The position numbers and the translations under genes were made by a program. The notes under the pieces were generated by a model, which saw only the letters and a list, made by a program, of their open reading frames with translations, was not told where the DNA came from and did no database searches. A stretch of DNA of 64,000 nt from Dryocola sp032000125 (lineage in GTDB: Bacteria; Pseudomonadota; Gammaproteobacteria; Enterobacterales; Enterobacteriaceae), in contig DAMALH010000003.1 of NCBI GenBank assembly GCA_032000125.1, positions 100,430-164,429 of the forward strand, written 5' to 3'. This document shows, piece by piece, positions 32,127-40,671 of this stretch. The number at the start of each line of letters is the position of its first letter. The stretch's first letter is position 1.

Positions 32127-33470
32127 ATGTGGTTTCTCGGCATTGATATTGGCACGACCCATATAAAAATTATCGGCGTCAGCGAAGAAGGCACGCTGCT
32201 GCCGGTAAGAAAGTGCCGCACGCCCGTCAGCACGCGTGACGGGCTTAGCTTCCACGATGCTCAGGCGGTGTGGCAAACGCTGGCGGTACTGATCGGTGAA
32301 TATTCACAAAACGATGCCAAAAGCTGTGGCCCGCTGGCGGCAATCTCGATTGGCACGTTCGGACAGGAAGAGTCGGTGGCCGTTAACGCTGCCGGCGAGG
32401 TTATCTACCCTTCCCTGGCCTGGTGGGAGAATTATCCGCAAGCGGCGCTGGAGCTCGGGACACGACAGTGGCTGGACAGTCCGCAGCACTACGCCATCTC
32501 CGGCATGCGTTCGCGCCCGAATCAAAGTCCCGACCGTCTGAGCTGGATCCGCAAGCATCACCCGGCTATCTGGCAACGCGTTGCGCAATGGGTCGATTTT
32601 GGCACCTTTATGACGTGGCGTTTAACGGGAGAATGGCGAGCCAGCAGTTCGCAGATCACCCATTCTCAGTGCGTGGATCTCAAATCCATGCGGCTGCATG
32701 AACCTACGCTGGAAAAGCTCGGACTCTGGCCGGAGCTGTTCCCGGCTATCAATGATTGCGGAGAATGCTGTGGAGAAATCTGCCCGCAAAGTCTCCCCGG
32801 CGTGGCGCTTTATCCGGGCGCCAGCGTATTTACCGGCGGGCACGATCAGGTAGTGGGCGCCTGGGCTGTTCAAAACCAGCAGCCCACCAATGTTTTCGAC
32901 TCGATTGGCACCTCCGAATATCTGATGGTGCTTACGCCGCATTTTCCGGATACGCCTCTCGCCTGGCAGTTGGGCGTTGATATCGAACGCACCTGGCAGC
33001 CGGGTGAATATGTCATGGGCTGCGCCACCCCTTCCGGCAAAATCATCCAGACGCTGGCGGAATTGCTCTATCGGGGAGACTTCGATTTGCTTTTCAGCGA
33101 GCTGCTTCAGGGAAACCGCCCAACGGAGCTGGCCGTATCTATTAATGAGGATGAATCTCAGGGGCTGTTTTCTCTTCATCATCTCACTGCTGGCGTCCGG
33201 CCTGCTGATATCGTTCATGCGGCGCTTAACCATATCGCCGATCGAACATACCAGTTGCTTAATCATATGTGCGAGATCGGCGGAATTCGTCCCCAGGACG
33301 CGGTGCTGATGGGATCGTTGTTTCAACGCCCGGAGATGCTCGAACATCGTCATCGTCGATGGCAGATGCCGCTTTTCGTCAGCAATATTGCTGAACCGGT
33401 TGCCACGGGAGCGGCAACCCTCGCGCGCGAAAGCTGGCTTATCGCTACCCATCAGGAGAACCGCCTGTGA
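32127..33470 (+). CDS. FGGY-family carbohydrate kinase
   Basis: This 447-residue kinase has the N-terminal loop FLGIDIGTTHIKIIGVSEEG, the substrate-region sequence RSRPNQSPDRLSWIRKHHP and GGHDQVVGAW before the ATPase half (DSIGTSEYLMV). It is not close to glycerol kinase or xylulokinase and more like poorly studied FGGY members. It follows the oxidase gene by 15 bp and overlaps the PfkB kinase gene by four bases (GTGA). It probably phosphorylates the sugar at its terminal carbon after import. Confidence 0.9.
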   Translation: MWFLGIDIGTTHIKIIGVSEEGTLLPVRKCRTPVSTRDGLSFHDAQAVWQTLAVLIGEYSQNDAKSCGPLAAISIGTFGQEESVAVNAAGEVIYPSLAWWENYPQAALELGTRQWLDSPQHYAISGMRSRPNQSPDRLSWIRKHHPAIWQRVAQWVDFGTFMTWRLTGEWRASSSQITHSQCVDLKSMRLHEPTLEKLGLWPELFPAINDCGECCGEICPQSLPGVALYPGASVFTGGHDQVVGAWAVQNQQPTNVFDSIGTSEYLMVLTPHFPDTPLAWQLGVDIERTWQPGEYVMGCATPSGKIIQTLAELLYRGDFDLLFSELLQGNRPTELAVSINEDESQGLFSLHHLTAGVRPADIVHAALNHIADRTYQLLNHMCEIGGIRPQDAVLMGSLFQRPEMLEHRHRRWQMPLFVSNIAEPVATGAATLARESWLIATHQENRL

Positions 33471-34408
33471 ACGTTATTATCGCTTCGCTGAATACGGCCA
33501 TAGAACGTCTGTTACTGGTAGACAGCCAGCGGCCAGGCCAGGTGCATCGTCTGCTGAATGACAAAACGCTGGCCGGCGGCAAAGGGGTGAACGTTGCGCG
33601 AGCGTTGCGCCAGCTTCAGCCTCAGCTGGAAAACGCGCCTGCTCCGCTGCTGCTGGGCTTTTTGGGCGGCGCGGTCGGTGGTTTGTGCCGGGAACTGCTG
33701 GCGCAGGAAAAACTGCCCGGGCGCTGGTGTGAGATAGCCGACAGCACACGCATTTGTGAAGTGGTAACCGAACAGCTTTGCCCGCATCAGGCAAGCGTAT
33801 ATAACGCCGCCGGACCGGAGATCCAGCCGGATGAACTAGCGAGGCTGCATGACATGCTTGCTGAGGAAATGCAGCAGGCCAGCGCGGTGATTTGCACCGG
33901 CTCACTGGCAAAGAATTTGACGCCGGATGAGTACGGCCACTGGATTACGCTTGCGAGGAAAAGCGGCGCTCTGTCCCTTCTTGATACGCACGGAGCCGCC
34001 CTTTTGCAGTCCGCCGCGGCCTGGCCGGATATCATCAAAATTAACCGTGACGAGCTGCGGCAGGCCAACGAGATGGCGGGACACAGCCTCACGGAGCGCT
34101 GGCTGGCGCAGGGCGTGCGTTGCGTAATTATCACCAACGGCCAGCAGCCTACGCTTGCGCTGACGCCGGAGGGAAATTATGAAGTCACCTCGCCTGCGGT
34201 GAAGACGCTAAGCCCGGTAGGTTCAGGGGACGCGTACTGCGCGGGGTTGATTGCCAGCCTGCTCGCCCGGCCAGAAGCGCCCTGGCAGGAGCACCTTACG
34301 CTTGCGGCGGCCTGCGGTGCCGCCAATGCCGCAAGCCCGACGGCAGGACTTGCCGGTGATATTTCCCTTATCGAACTACAGCGACGCTGCTCGGTACGCG
34401 CCGTTTAA
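33467..34408 (+). CDS. PfkB-family sugar (phosphate) kinase, 1-phosphofructokinase/LacC-like
   Basis: This 313-residue kinase begins MNVIIASLNTAIERLLLV with a GTG start that overlaps the previous stop. PfkB signatures are LAGGKGVNVARALRQL near the N-terminus and SPVGSGDAYCAGLIASLLA at the C-terminus, where the Asp of GSGDAYCAG is the catalytic base. FruK and LacC relatives phosphorylate ketose phosphates to bisphosphates. A second phosphorylation before the class I aldolase would create a splittable bisphosphate, matching the operon logic. Confidence 0.9.
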   Translation: MNVIIASLNTAIERLLLVDSQRPGQVHRLLNDKTLAGGKGVNVARALRQLQPQLENAPAPLLLGFLGGAVGGLCRELLAQEKLPGRWCEIADSTRICEVVTEQLCPHQASVYNAAGPEIQPDELARLHDMLAEEMQQASAVICTGSLAKNLTPDEYGHWITLARKSGALSLLDTHGAALLQSAAAWPDIIKINRDELRQANEMAGHSLTERWLAQGVRCVIITNGQQPTLALTPEGNYEVTSPAVKTLSPVGSGDAYCAGLIASLLARPEAPWQEHLTLAAACGAANAASPTAGLAGDISLIELQRRCSVRAV

Positions 34409-34444
34409 CCCTCAACGCTCACCCGCCTGATAACGGAGAGTATT

Positions 34445-35824
34445 ATGGTCAGTCATGCACACGTCACAGCAAATAACGCCTGGATGCGTAACGTTCTGTT
34501 AATTTCGTTCGTTACCGCCGTCGGCGGATTTCTCTTCGGGTTTGATAACGGCAGTATTTCCGGTTCGGTTGGCTTCCTGCAGAGCAAGTTCGCTCTGGAT
34601 GCGGACGGCATCGGCTGGGTTACCTCGTCGATTATTGTCGGCTGTATTCTCGGCGTTGCCCTGGCAGGCCCGCTCTCGGACGCTATTGGGCGTAAGAAAG
34701 TTCTGCTGCTGACCGCGCTGATTTTTGTCTTTGGGGTGCTGGGCCAGGCGATGGCAGACTCGGCTGAAATGCTGGTGTGGTATCGCATCCTTGTGGGTAT
34801 CGGCATTGGCGTGGAAACGACCATTGCGCCGCTTTATATAGCGGAAGTTTCTCCGGCGCATATCCGTGGGCGGCTGGTCTCTCTTAACCAGCTGTTTAAC
34901 TGTATTGGCAACCTGGCGATATTTTCCGTCGCGGCCATTATCGCCAGCAGCGCCAGCGAAGCCTGGAACATTGAAAACGGCTGGCGGCTTATTTTTGCCA
35001 CCGGTATCGTCCCGGCGATCGTGTTTCTTTTTTTGCTGGTAAAAGTGCCGGAAAGCCCGCGCTGGCTGGTGCGTAAAGGACGTTATGATGCAGGGCTGGC
35101 GGTGCTGCGTAAAATCAATCCCGATGAGGCCACCGCATGCAAACAGCTGGAGACGATTAAATTCTCCCTGCAAAACGAAACCGGTTCACGGCTGTCCGAG
35201 TTGTTCAAGCCCCGGCTACGTAAAGCGCTGGTAATAGGTTTTTGCGTGGCGCTGTTTCAGCAAATTACCGGCATCAACGCCATCTTCTACTATGCGCCGG
35301 AAATTTTTAAAACGGCGGGGGTGGACGTCAGCGGAGCAATGTCCTTTACCGTGCTGATCGGCGTAACGCTGGTGGTTTCTACGCTTGTCTCCATGTGGAT
35401 AATAGATAAAGTTGGCCGCCGCTCGCTGCTCATTTTCGGCTCCATCGGTATGGCGGTTACCCTCGGCGGCACGGGCATGCTTTTCCGCGCCAGCGAAGCG
35501 CACACTACCCTGCTGTTGATGTGTATTCTGGCGTATGTCGCGATATTCGCCGTTTCATACGGCACCGTCGCCTACGTTATCATCTCAGAGATTTTTCCAA
35601 TTCACGTTCGTGGCATCGCGGTTTCAATTGCCACCTTCGCGTTGTGGGGCGGGAATTTCTTCGTCTCTCGTTTTTTCCCGGTGCTGGTAGAAAATATAAG
35701 TGCGGCCAACACTTTCTTTATTTTCGCCGGGATATCCGTCCTTGCTTTGATATTCGTACTGACGATGGTGCCGGAAACAAAAGGAAAAACGCTTGAGGAA
35801 ATTGAACTGACTTTACACCGTTAA
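34445..35824 (+). CDS. Sugar:proton symporter, MFS sugar-porter family (first)
   Basis: The 459-residue, 12-helix transporter has the sugar-porter signatures GGFLFGFDNGSISGSV, RGRLVSLNQLFNCIGN, VPESPRWLVRKGR, FQQITGINAIFYYAPEIF and VPETKGKTLEEIE. It resembles XylE, GalP and AraE. CGGAGAG precedes the ATG. It and the gene at 36419 supply uptake for the cluster; having two porters suggests two related substrates or a high- and low-affinity pair. Confidence 0.92.
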   Translation: MVSHAHVTANNAWMRNVLLISFVTAVGGFLFGFDNGSISGSVGFLQSKFALDADGIGWVTSSIIVGCILGVALAGPLSDAIGRKKVLLLTALIFVFGVLGQAMADSAEMLVWYRILVGIGIGVETTIAPLYIAEVSPAHIRGRLVSLNQLFNCIGNLAIFSVAAIIASSASEAWNIENGWRLIFATGIVPAIVFLFLLVKVPESPRWLVRKGRYDAGLAVLRKINPDEATACKQLETIKFSLQNETGSRLSELFKPRLRKALVIGFCVALFQQITGINAIFYYAPEIFKTAGVDVSGAMSFTVLIGVTLVVSTLVSMWIIDKVGRRSLLIFGSIGMAVTLGGTGMLFRASEAHTTLLLMCILAYVAIFAVSYGTVAYVIISEIFPIHVRGIAVSIATFALWGGNFFVSRFFPVLVENISAANTFFIFAGISVLALIFVLTMVPETKGKTLEEIELTLHR

Positions 35825-35902
35825 CAACCAACAGCTCGACAAATTAATAAAGGAATTTAGCGCACCAGAAATTAATAGTTATCCAACCCTGTGGAGAATA
35901 TT

Positions 35903-36406
35903 ATGCAGCCTGGAAAAATTTTACATCCGCAAATCGCGGAGGCTTTAGCAAGCCTTGGGCACGGCGATATTGTATTGGTAACGGATGCCGGAGCGCCCAT
36001 TCCTGCTACCGCCCAGCGGATAGACCTGGCCTTTTGTGCCGGCAGCGTTGATTTACTTAAAATACTAAGCGTCCTGCGCAAGGAAATTTTTATTGAAAAC
36101 GTTATTTTTGCCGATGAGGTGCCGGAAAGTAATCCCGTGCTCCTTGCAAAGGTCACCACGATATTTACAGGTTCTGGCGCAGATTTTACATTAATTCCGC
36201 ATGCGAAGTTAGTTAGCGATATTTATAGCAAAGCCAGAGTTATTATTCGCTCAGGTTCTTTGATGCCCTGGGGTAATTTTGGTTTAGTCGCCAGTACGGA
36301 CCCGGATGCCTGGTTTGACAGCACCATGAAAATACTTCCCGAATATGCTGAGCGATCGCAAAGAATTAAAAATAACGCTGTCCCAGCAATAATTAAAGCT
36401 AACTGA
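35903..36406 (+). CDS. RbsD/FucU-family sugar pyranase (mutarotase)
   Basis: This 167-residue protein of the RbsD/FucU family interconverts sugar anomers or ring forms so that the kinase receives its preferred form. The start at 35903 follows GGAG. The active-site residues H20 and D28 of E. coli RbsD are at the same positions here (LGHGDIVLVTDAGAPIP), and the C-terminal end IPHAKLVSDI is also family-like. At 167 residues it is longer than RbsD (139). Its position between two sugar porters supports a role at sugar entry. The presence of a mutarotase indicates that the substrate is a free reducing sugar at some stage. Confidence 0.87.
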   Translation: MQPGKILHPQIAEALASLGHGDIVLVTDAGAPIPATAQRIDLAFCAGSVDLLKILSVLRKEIFIENVIFADEVPESNPVLLAKVTTIFTGSGADFTLIPHAKLVSDIYSKARVIIRSGSLMPWGNFGLVASTDPDAWFDSTMKILPEYAERSQRIKNNAVPAIIKAN

Positions 36407-36418
36407 CGGGTGGAAACA

Positions 36419-37798
36419 ATGAACACAACGCATTCTGCAAGCTATAGGCTGTCGCTTATCGCCTCTTTAGCAGGGCTGCTATATGGCTTTGACTCCGCGG
36501 TGGTATCCGGGGCAATAGCGCATCTTAGCAACTATTTTTCTCTGGATGATACCGGTACCGGCTGGGCGGTCTCCTCGGTTGTTTTAGGCTTTATGATTGG
36601 GGCGTTTAGCGGTCAGTTTATCAACCGTGCCGTCGGCAGGAAAAAGTCGCTAATCTTAACCGGCCTGCTGGTGTTTTTAGCCGGTATCTTTACCGCCTTC
36701 CCTTATAATTTTACGTTTTTTATTATTTTCAGAATCATTGGCGGCATTGGCGTTGGCTTAGGGTCGGCAACGGCCCCGGTGTATATCGGTGAGATTTCGG
36801 CGCAAAAAATACGCGGAAAAACGCTAGGCTTTTATCAGATGATGATTGCCTTCGGTATTTTAGCGGTCTACCTGGTGAATGCGCTGGTCGCAAGCGGAAT
36901 ATCCGACGCCGAATGGGCAACAAACTACGCCTGGCGCTATATGCTTGGCGCCATGGCCTTACCCGGCTGCCTTTTTATGCTACTGGCATTTTTCCTGCCT
37001 GAATCGCCGCGCTGGTTAATAAGTAAAAACCGTGAAAAAGAGGCCGGGGAGATCATAACCCATCTCAACGGTAATGACTTTGAGCGTGAAAAAGCGATCG
37101 CAGAGATAAAAAGATCTTTTATGAAGGAGAATGCTTTAGCAAAGCAGGCGTCTTTATTTTCCAGTAAATACCGCCGCGTTTCATTTATCGTTCTGGCGAT
37201 GGCGTTACTGGCCAACCTTTGCGGCATCAACGCCGTTTTGTATTACGGTAACGTTTTATTTGAGAATATTGGCATCGCCAGCGCAAAAACGGCGTATTAC
37301 CAACAGGTGATCGTGGGAATTGCATTCTTTGCTGCGGCAGTATGGGCTGTGTATAACGTAGAAAAATATGGTCGCAGAAAGCTTCTGATTATCGGCTCTT
37401 TTGTTTGTTTCGTCGCCATCACCCTGCTGGGTATTCTGATCTTCCTCGGCGTGACCAATCTGTTTATGCTGGCGTTGATGATTGTTTATATTCTGTTCTT
37501 TGGCGGAACTATCGGCCCGATTCTGTGGATAATCATCCCGGAGCTATCGCCCAATATTATTCGGGATAAGCTGATGTCCTGGGCGACGTTTCTTATCTGG
37601 ACTGGCAGTTTCATCGTTTCCCAGACGTTCCCGATGCTTACCAACAGCATCAAGCTCAATGAGATATTTAACGGCAGCTTCCCCTTCTTTTTATATGGCT
37701 TGTGCTGCCTGCTGTGGTTTTTATTGAATGTCTTTTTTGTCGCCGAAACAAAGGGCAAATCTCTGGAACAGATCGGCGCCGAGGTGTGTGAGAGCTGA
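36419..37798 (+). CDS. Sugar:proton symporter, MFS sugar-porter family (second)
   Basis: This 459-residue sugar porter has AGLLYGFDSAVVSGAI, IRGKTLGFYQMMIAFGI, LPESPRWLISKNR, NLCGINAVLYYGNVLF and VAETKGKSLEQIG. The start is taken at 36419, with GGTGGA upstream; a GTG nine bases earlier is in frame. It is last in the operon and only moderately similar to the porter at 34445, so not a recent duplication. It is somewhat AT-richer than its neighbours. Confidence 0.92.
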   Translation: MNTTHSASYRLSLIASLAGLLYGFDSAVVSGAIAHLSNYFSLDDTGTGWAVSSVVLGFMIGAFSGQFINRAVGRKKSLILTGLLVFLAGIFTAFPYNFTFFIIFRIIGGIGVGLGSATAPVYIGEISAQKIRGKTLGFYQMMIAFGILAVYLVNALVASGISDAEWATNYAWRYMLGAMALPGCLFMLLAFFLPESPRWLISKNREKEAGEIITHLNGNDFEREKAIAEIKRSFMKENALAKQASLFSSKYRRVSFIVLAMALLANLCGINAVLYYGNVLFENIGIASAKTAYYQQVIVGIAFFAAAVWAVYNVEKYGRRKLLIIGSFVCFVAITLLGILIFLGVTNLFMLALMIVYILFFGGTIGPILWIIIPELSPNIIRDKLMSWATFLIWTGSFIVSQTFPMLTNSIKLNEIFNGSFPFFLYGLCCLLWFLLNVFFVAETKGKSLEQIGAEVCES

Positions 37799-37850
37799 TG
37801 AAGGCAGGCTTCCTTCTGCTCGCCGGCAGAAAGAAGCCTGGGCTATATGA

Positions 37851-38969
37851 TTACCAGACTTTCTCCGCAATCGCCGTTACCAGACGAACTTTGTCCCACT
37901 GCTGCTCGGCAGTCAGGCTGTTGCCCTCTTCCGTAGACGCAAAGCCGCACTGCGGGCTGAGGCAAATCTGGCTGATATCAACGAACTTCGCCGCTTCATG
38001 AATACGCGCCTGGATTTGCTCGGGGTTTTCCAGCTCGCCATTTTTGGTGGTGATAAGCCCCAGCACGACCTGCTGTTTGCCTGGTCGCACAAAACGCAGC
38101 GGGGCAAAATCGCCTGAGCGGTCGTTGTCGTATTCAAGGAAGAAGGCATCGACGTTCACCGTGCCGAATAATACTTCCGCCACCGGCTCGTAGCCGCCTT
38201 CAGAAATCCACGTCGAGCGGAAGTTACCGCGGCAAACGTGCAGGCCGATGGTCAGGTCGTCCGGCTTACCTTCCAGCGCTTTGTTCAGCACGCGAGCATA
38301 GATTTTCGCCAGTTCATCAGGATCGTCGCCGCGCTCACGAATTTCTTTGCGCTGCGCGTCTGAGCACAGGTACGCCCAGACTGTATCATCCAGTTGCAGA
38401 TAGCGGCAGCCTGCTGCATAGAACGCCTGAATCGCATCGCGCCAGGTTGTCGCAAGGTCGTCAAAGTAGTCGTTTAAATCCGGGTAGACGGCGCTGTCGA
38501 TGGCGTTACGGCCACCGCGAAAATGCAGCACGCTCGGGCTTGGGATAGTCATTTTCGGTACCGCATTTCCGCTAATGCTTTTCAGATAACGGAAATCTTC
38601 CAGCATCGGGTGGTCACCAAAACCAAGCTTGCCGACAACGCGAACGCTGTGTGCCTTTGTCTGCACGCCGTTGAACTGAATCCCCTGCGTGGATTCATAA
38701 CGCTCAACGCCCTGCAGCCCGTCGAAAAAGTCAAAGTGCCACCAGGCACGGCGGAACTCCCCGTCGGTGACGACGTGCAGACCACATGCGCACTGCTGCT
38801 CTACCGAAGCACGAATGGCTTCATCTTCAACTTTACGTAAGCGATCCGCCGTGATGTCGCCGGCGGCAAACTGCAGGCGGGCTTCTTTGATGGCGTCCGG
38901 ACGTAAAAAACTGCCGACAATATCCGCGCGGAAAGGGGCCTGGTTACGCTGTTGTGTGGTTTGCGTCAT
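37851..38969 (-). CDS. Cobalamin-independent methionine synthase-like methyltransferase (MetE C-terminal domain/YxjG type)
   Basis: This 372-residue protein corresponds to the catalytic C-terminal barrel of MetE alone. Zinc-ligand candidates are GLHVCRGNFRST (His and Cys) and the distal Cys in SPQCGFAST; LDDTVW is also conserved. Members of this short family transfer methyl groups to homocysteine or use related thiol substrates. The ATG at 38969 follows AGGAGA; the upstream extension to 39020 is unlikely. A MetJ-type box 65 bp upstream supports a role in methionine supply. It is convergent with the sugar operon. Confidence 0.88.
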   Translation of the reverse strand: MTQTTQQRNQAPFRADIVGSFLRPDAIKEARLQFAAGDITADRLRKVEDEAIRASVEQQCACGLHVVTDGEFRRAWWHFDFFDGLQGVERYESTQGIQFNGVQTKAHSVRVVGKLGFGDHPMLEDFRYLKSISGNAVPKMTIPSPSVLHFRGGRNAIDSAVYPDLNDYFDDLATTWRDAIQAFYAAGCRYLQLDDTVWAYLCSDAQRKEIRERGDDPDELAKIYARVLNKALEGKPDDLTIGLHVCRGNFRSTWISEGGYEPVAEVLFGTVNVDAFFLEYDNDRSGDFAPLRFVRPGKQQVVLGLITTKNGELENPEQIQARIHEAAKFVDISQICLSPQCGFASTEEGNSLTAEQQWDKVRLVTAIAEKVW

Positions 38970-39033
38970 ACAAATTCTCCTGATAACCCGGCTAATTAAT
39001 TTAGCAGAGTGATAGTTCATTATTTGAATTTTT

Positions 39034-39049
39034 AGCCGTCTGGACGGCT
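39034..39049 (-). promoter_or_regulatory. MetJ box (two adjacent met-box units)
   Basis: AGCCGTCTGGACGGCT is a 16-bp palindrome equal to two contiguous MetJ 8-mers (consensus AGACGTCT; 7 of 8 and 6 of 8 matches). It lies 65 bp before the start of the MetE-like gene, where MetJ repressor with S-adenosylmethionine would block transcription. Confidence 0.75.
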
Positions 39050-39211
39050 ATTTGTTGCAGTGAGAATGGCATGACGCCGTCATTCGGGCAAACGAGGAAA
39101 ATTCACGGGGCTTGAAAATAATTCACGTTGTTAAAATGATGTAACTTTAAATATTGATCTGCGTCACACTCTGCCGTTAAATACGCTGTCCCGTTTTTGA
39201 GCATTATCACT

Positions 39212-40129
39212 ATGATCGTTCGTCCGCATAAGCACTGGATTATCCGTCTTTTCGTCTGGCACGGCTCCGTTCTGGAGAAAATCTATTCACGCCTGCTGCT
39301 TAACCTGGCGCTGTCGGTCAGCGTGATTTTCTTCCTGCCGAGGTATGAGGCGCTTGGCATCAAGCTGACTATGGCTCCGTTCAGCATTCTGGGCGTGGCA
39401 ATCGCCATCTTTCTCGGTTTCAGAAACAGCGCCTGCTACGCGCGTTTTAACGAAGCGCGCCTGCTTTGGGGACAGCTTGCAATAACCTCACGTTCGCTGC
39501 TGCGCGAGGTAAAAAGCCTCCCGGCGGCGCAAAGCGAAGAGATTAATTATTTCGTAAACCTGCAGGTCGCGTTCTGTAACTGCCTGCGGCTGACGCTGCG
39601 CAAACAGCCGGTGGAAGATGCCCTGCGTACCTGGCTGCGAGAAGATGAGCTGAGATGGGTTGTCGCGAGCCATGCGCCGTGCAACCGGATTTTGCTGCTG
39701 ATGGGAAAATGGCTGTCAAAACAGCGCATGAACGGCACTATTTCTGACGTGCTGTGGCGCAGCCTGGATAACCATCTCAATGAACATTCCGCCGTTGCCG
39801 GCGGCTGCGAGCGTATCACCAGCACCCCGCTGCCTTTCGCCTACACCTTGATTCTGCACCGCACGGTATATATGTTTTGCATCATGCTGCCCTTCGCGCT
39901 GGTGCAGGATGTGCACTATATGACCCCGTTCCTGTCGGTCTTTATTTCTTATACCTTTATCGCACTCGATAGCCTGGCAGAAGAGCTGGAAGATCCGTTC
40001 GGCATGGAGGACAACGATCTCGCGCTGAACGCCATCTGTAATACCATCGAACGCGATTTGCGCGATATGAACGACGAGGATGCTGTCCCTGAGAAAATGC
40101 AGCCGAACCGGCACTATCAGCTGAATTAG
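39212..40129 (+). CDS. yneE: YneE, bestrophin-like membrane channel protein
   Basis: The 305-residue product matches E. coli YneE (304 residues) along its length: MIVRPHKHWIIRLFVWHGSV, LGIKLTMAPFSILGVAIAIF, GFRNSACYARFNEA, PFAYTLILHRTVYMF, CIMLPFALVQDVHYMTPFLS and AEELEDPFG. Bacterial bestrophin homologues form pentameric ion channels in the inner membrane, sodium-selective in the one solved from Klebsiella. The start at 39212 is chosen to match that alignment. In E. coli yneE neighbours tam; here the two are about 10 kb apart with hrpA between. Confidence 0.93.
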   Translation: MIVRPHKHWIIRLFVWHGSVLEKIYSRLLLNLALSVSVIFFLPRYEALGIKLTMAPFSILGVAIAIFLGFRNSACYARFNEARLLWGQLAITSRSLLREVKSLPAAQSEEINYFVNLQVAFCNCLRLTLRKQPVEDALRTWLREDELRWVVASHAPCNRILLLMGKWLSKQRMNGTISDVLWRSLDNHLNEHSAVAGGCERITSTPLPFAYTLILHRTVYMFCIMLPFALVQDVHYMTPFLSVFISYTFIALDSLAEELEDPFGMEDNDLALNAICNTIERDLRDMNDEDAVPEKMQPNRHYQLN

Positions 40130-40209
40130 TCCGCAGCGGCTATAATGCAGCTATCAATAATTCGTTTTCATATTTACTTGAATTAATGAGCAGCGCGGTC
40201 TTAAACTAG

Positions 40210-40221
40210 TTAGATATCTAA
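40210..40221 (+). promoter_or_regulatory. MarR/SlyA-type operator
   Basis: TTAGATATCTAA is a perfect 12-bp palindrome 18 bp before the GTG start of the MarR gene and resembles the SlyA consensus TTAGCAAGCTAA. It would let the regulator repress itself and the efflux operon that follows. Confidence 0.7.
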
Positions 40222-40239
40222 TGAACTGGTTTAGCCGCT

Positions 40240-40671
40240 GTGGATTACGAAAAGCTCACTTTTTCTCACCTGCTCCATCTCACCGCGCATAACTGGCGCC
40301 TGGCCGTTGACCGCAGGCTAAAAGACCTCGGTATGAGCCAGGCCACCTGGGTGGCGGTGGCCGCCATCGCCAGCAGCGATTCGCCGCTTTCACAAAATGA
40401 GCTGGCCCAACAGCTTGGCGTAGAAGCCGCCACCCTTGTGCCTTTACTTAATCGCCTGGTCGAGCAAAACCTGGTGCAGCGGGTGCGCACGCCTGACGAC
40501 AAACGCGTGCGCCTGCTGATCGCAACCGACCAGGGGCAGGCGCTTTATCAGAAAGTGAAGGTGGTCGCCGAAGCGCTACGTCTGGAAGTGCTCGCCTCTA
40601 TCAGTGAAGAAGAGCAGGCCATGACGCGCAATATACTCACCCGGCTGCTCAAAGCCACCGAGGCAATATAA
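40240..40671 (+). CDS. MarR/SlyA-family transcriptional regulator of an efflux operon
   Basis: This 143-residue winged-helix protein starts at GTG (40240). The MarR signature is visible as SQNELAQQLGVEAATLVPLL (recognition helix) and LVQRVRTPDDKRVRLLIATDQG (wing with DxRxR). Length and layout equal those of SlyA. Its stop overlaps the transporter ATG (TAATG), so regulator and pump are one transcript. Ligand-released repression by aromatic compounds or drugs is usual for the family. The ribosome-binding site is weak, consistent with low regulator level. Confidence 0.92.
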   Translation: MDYEKLTFSHLLHLTAHNWRLAVDRRLKDLGMSQATWVAVAAIASSDSPLSQNELAQQLGVEAATLVPLLNRLVEQNLVQRVRTPDDKRVRLLIATDQGQALYQKVKVVAEALRLEVLASISEEEQAMTRNILTRLLKATEAI

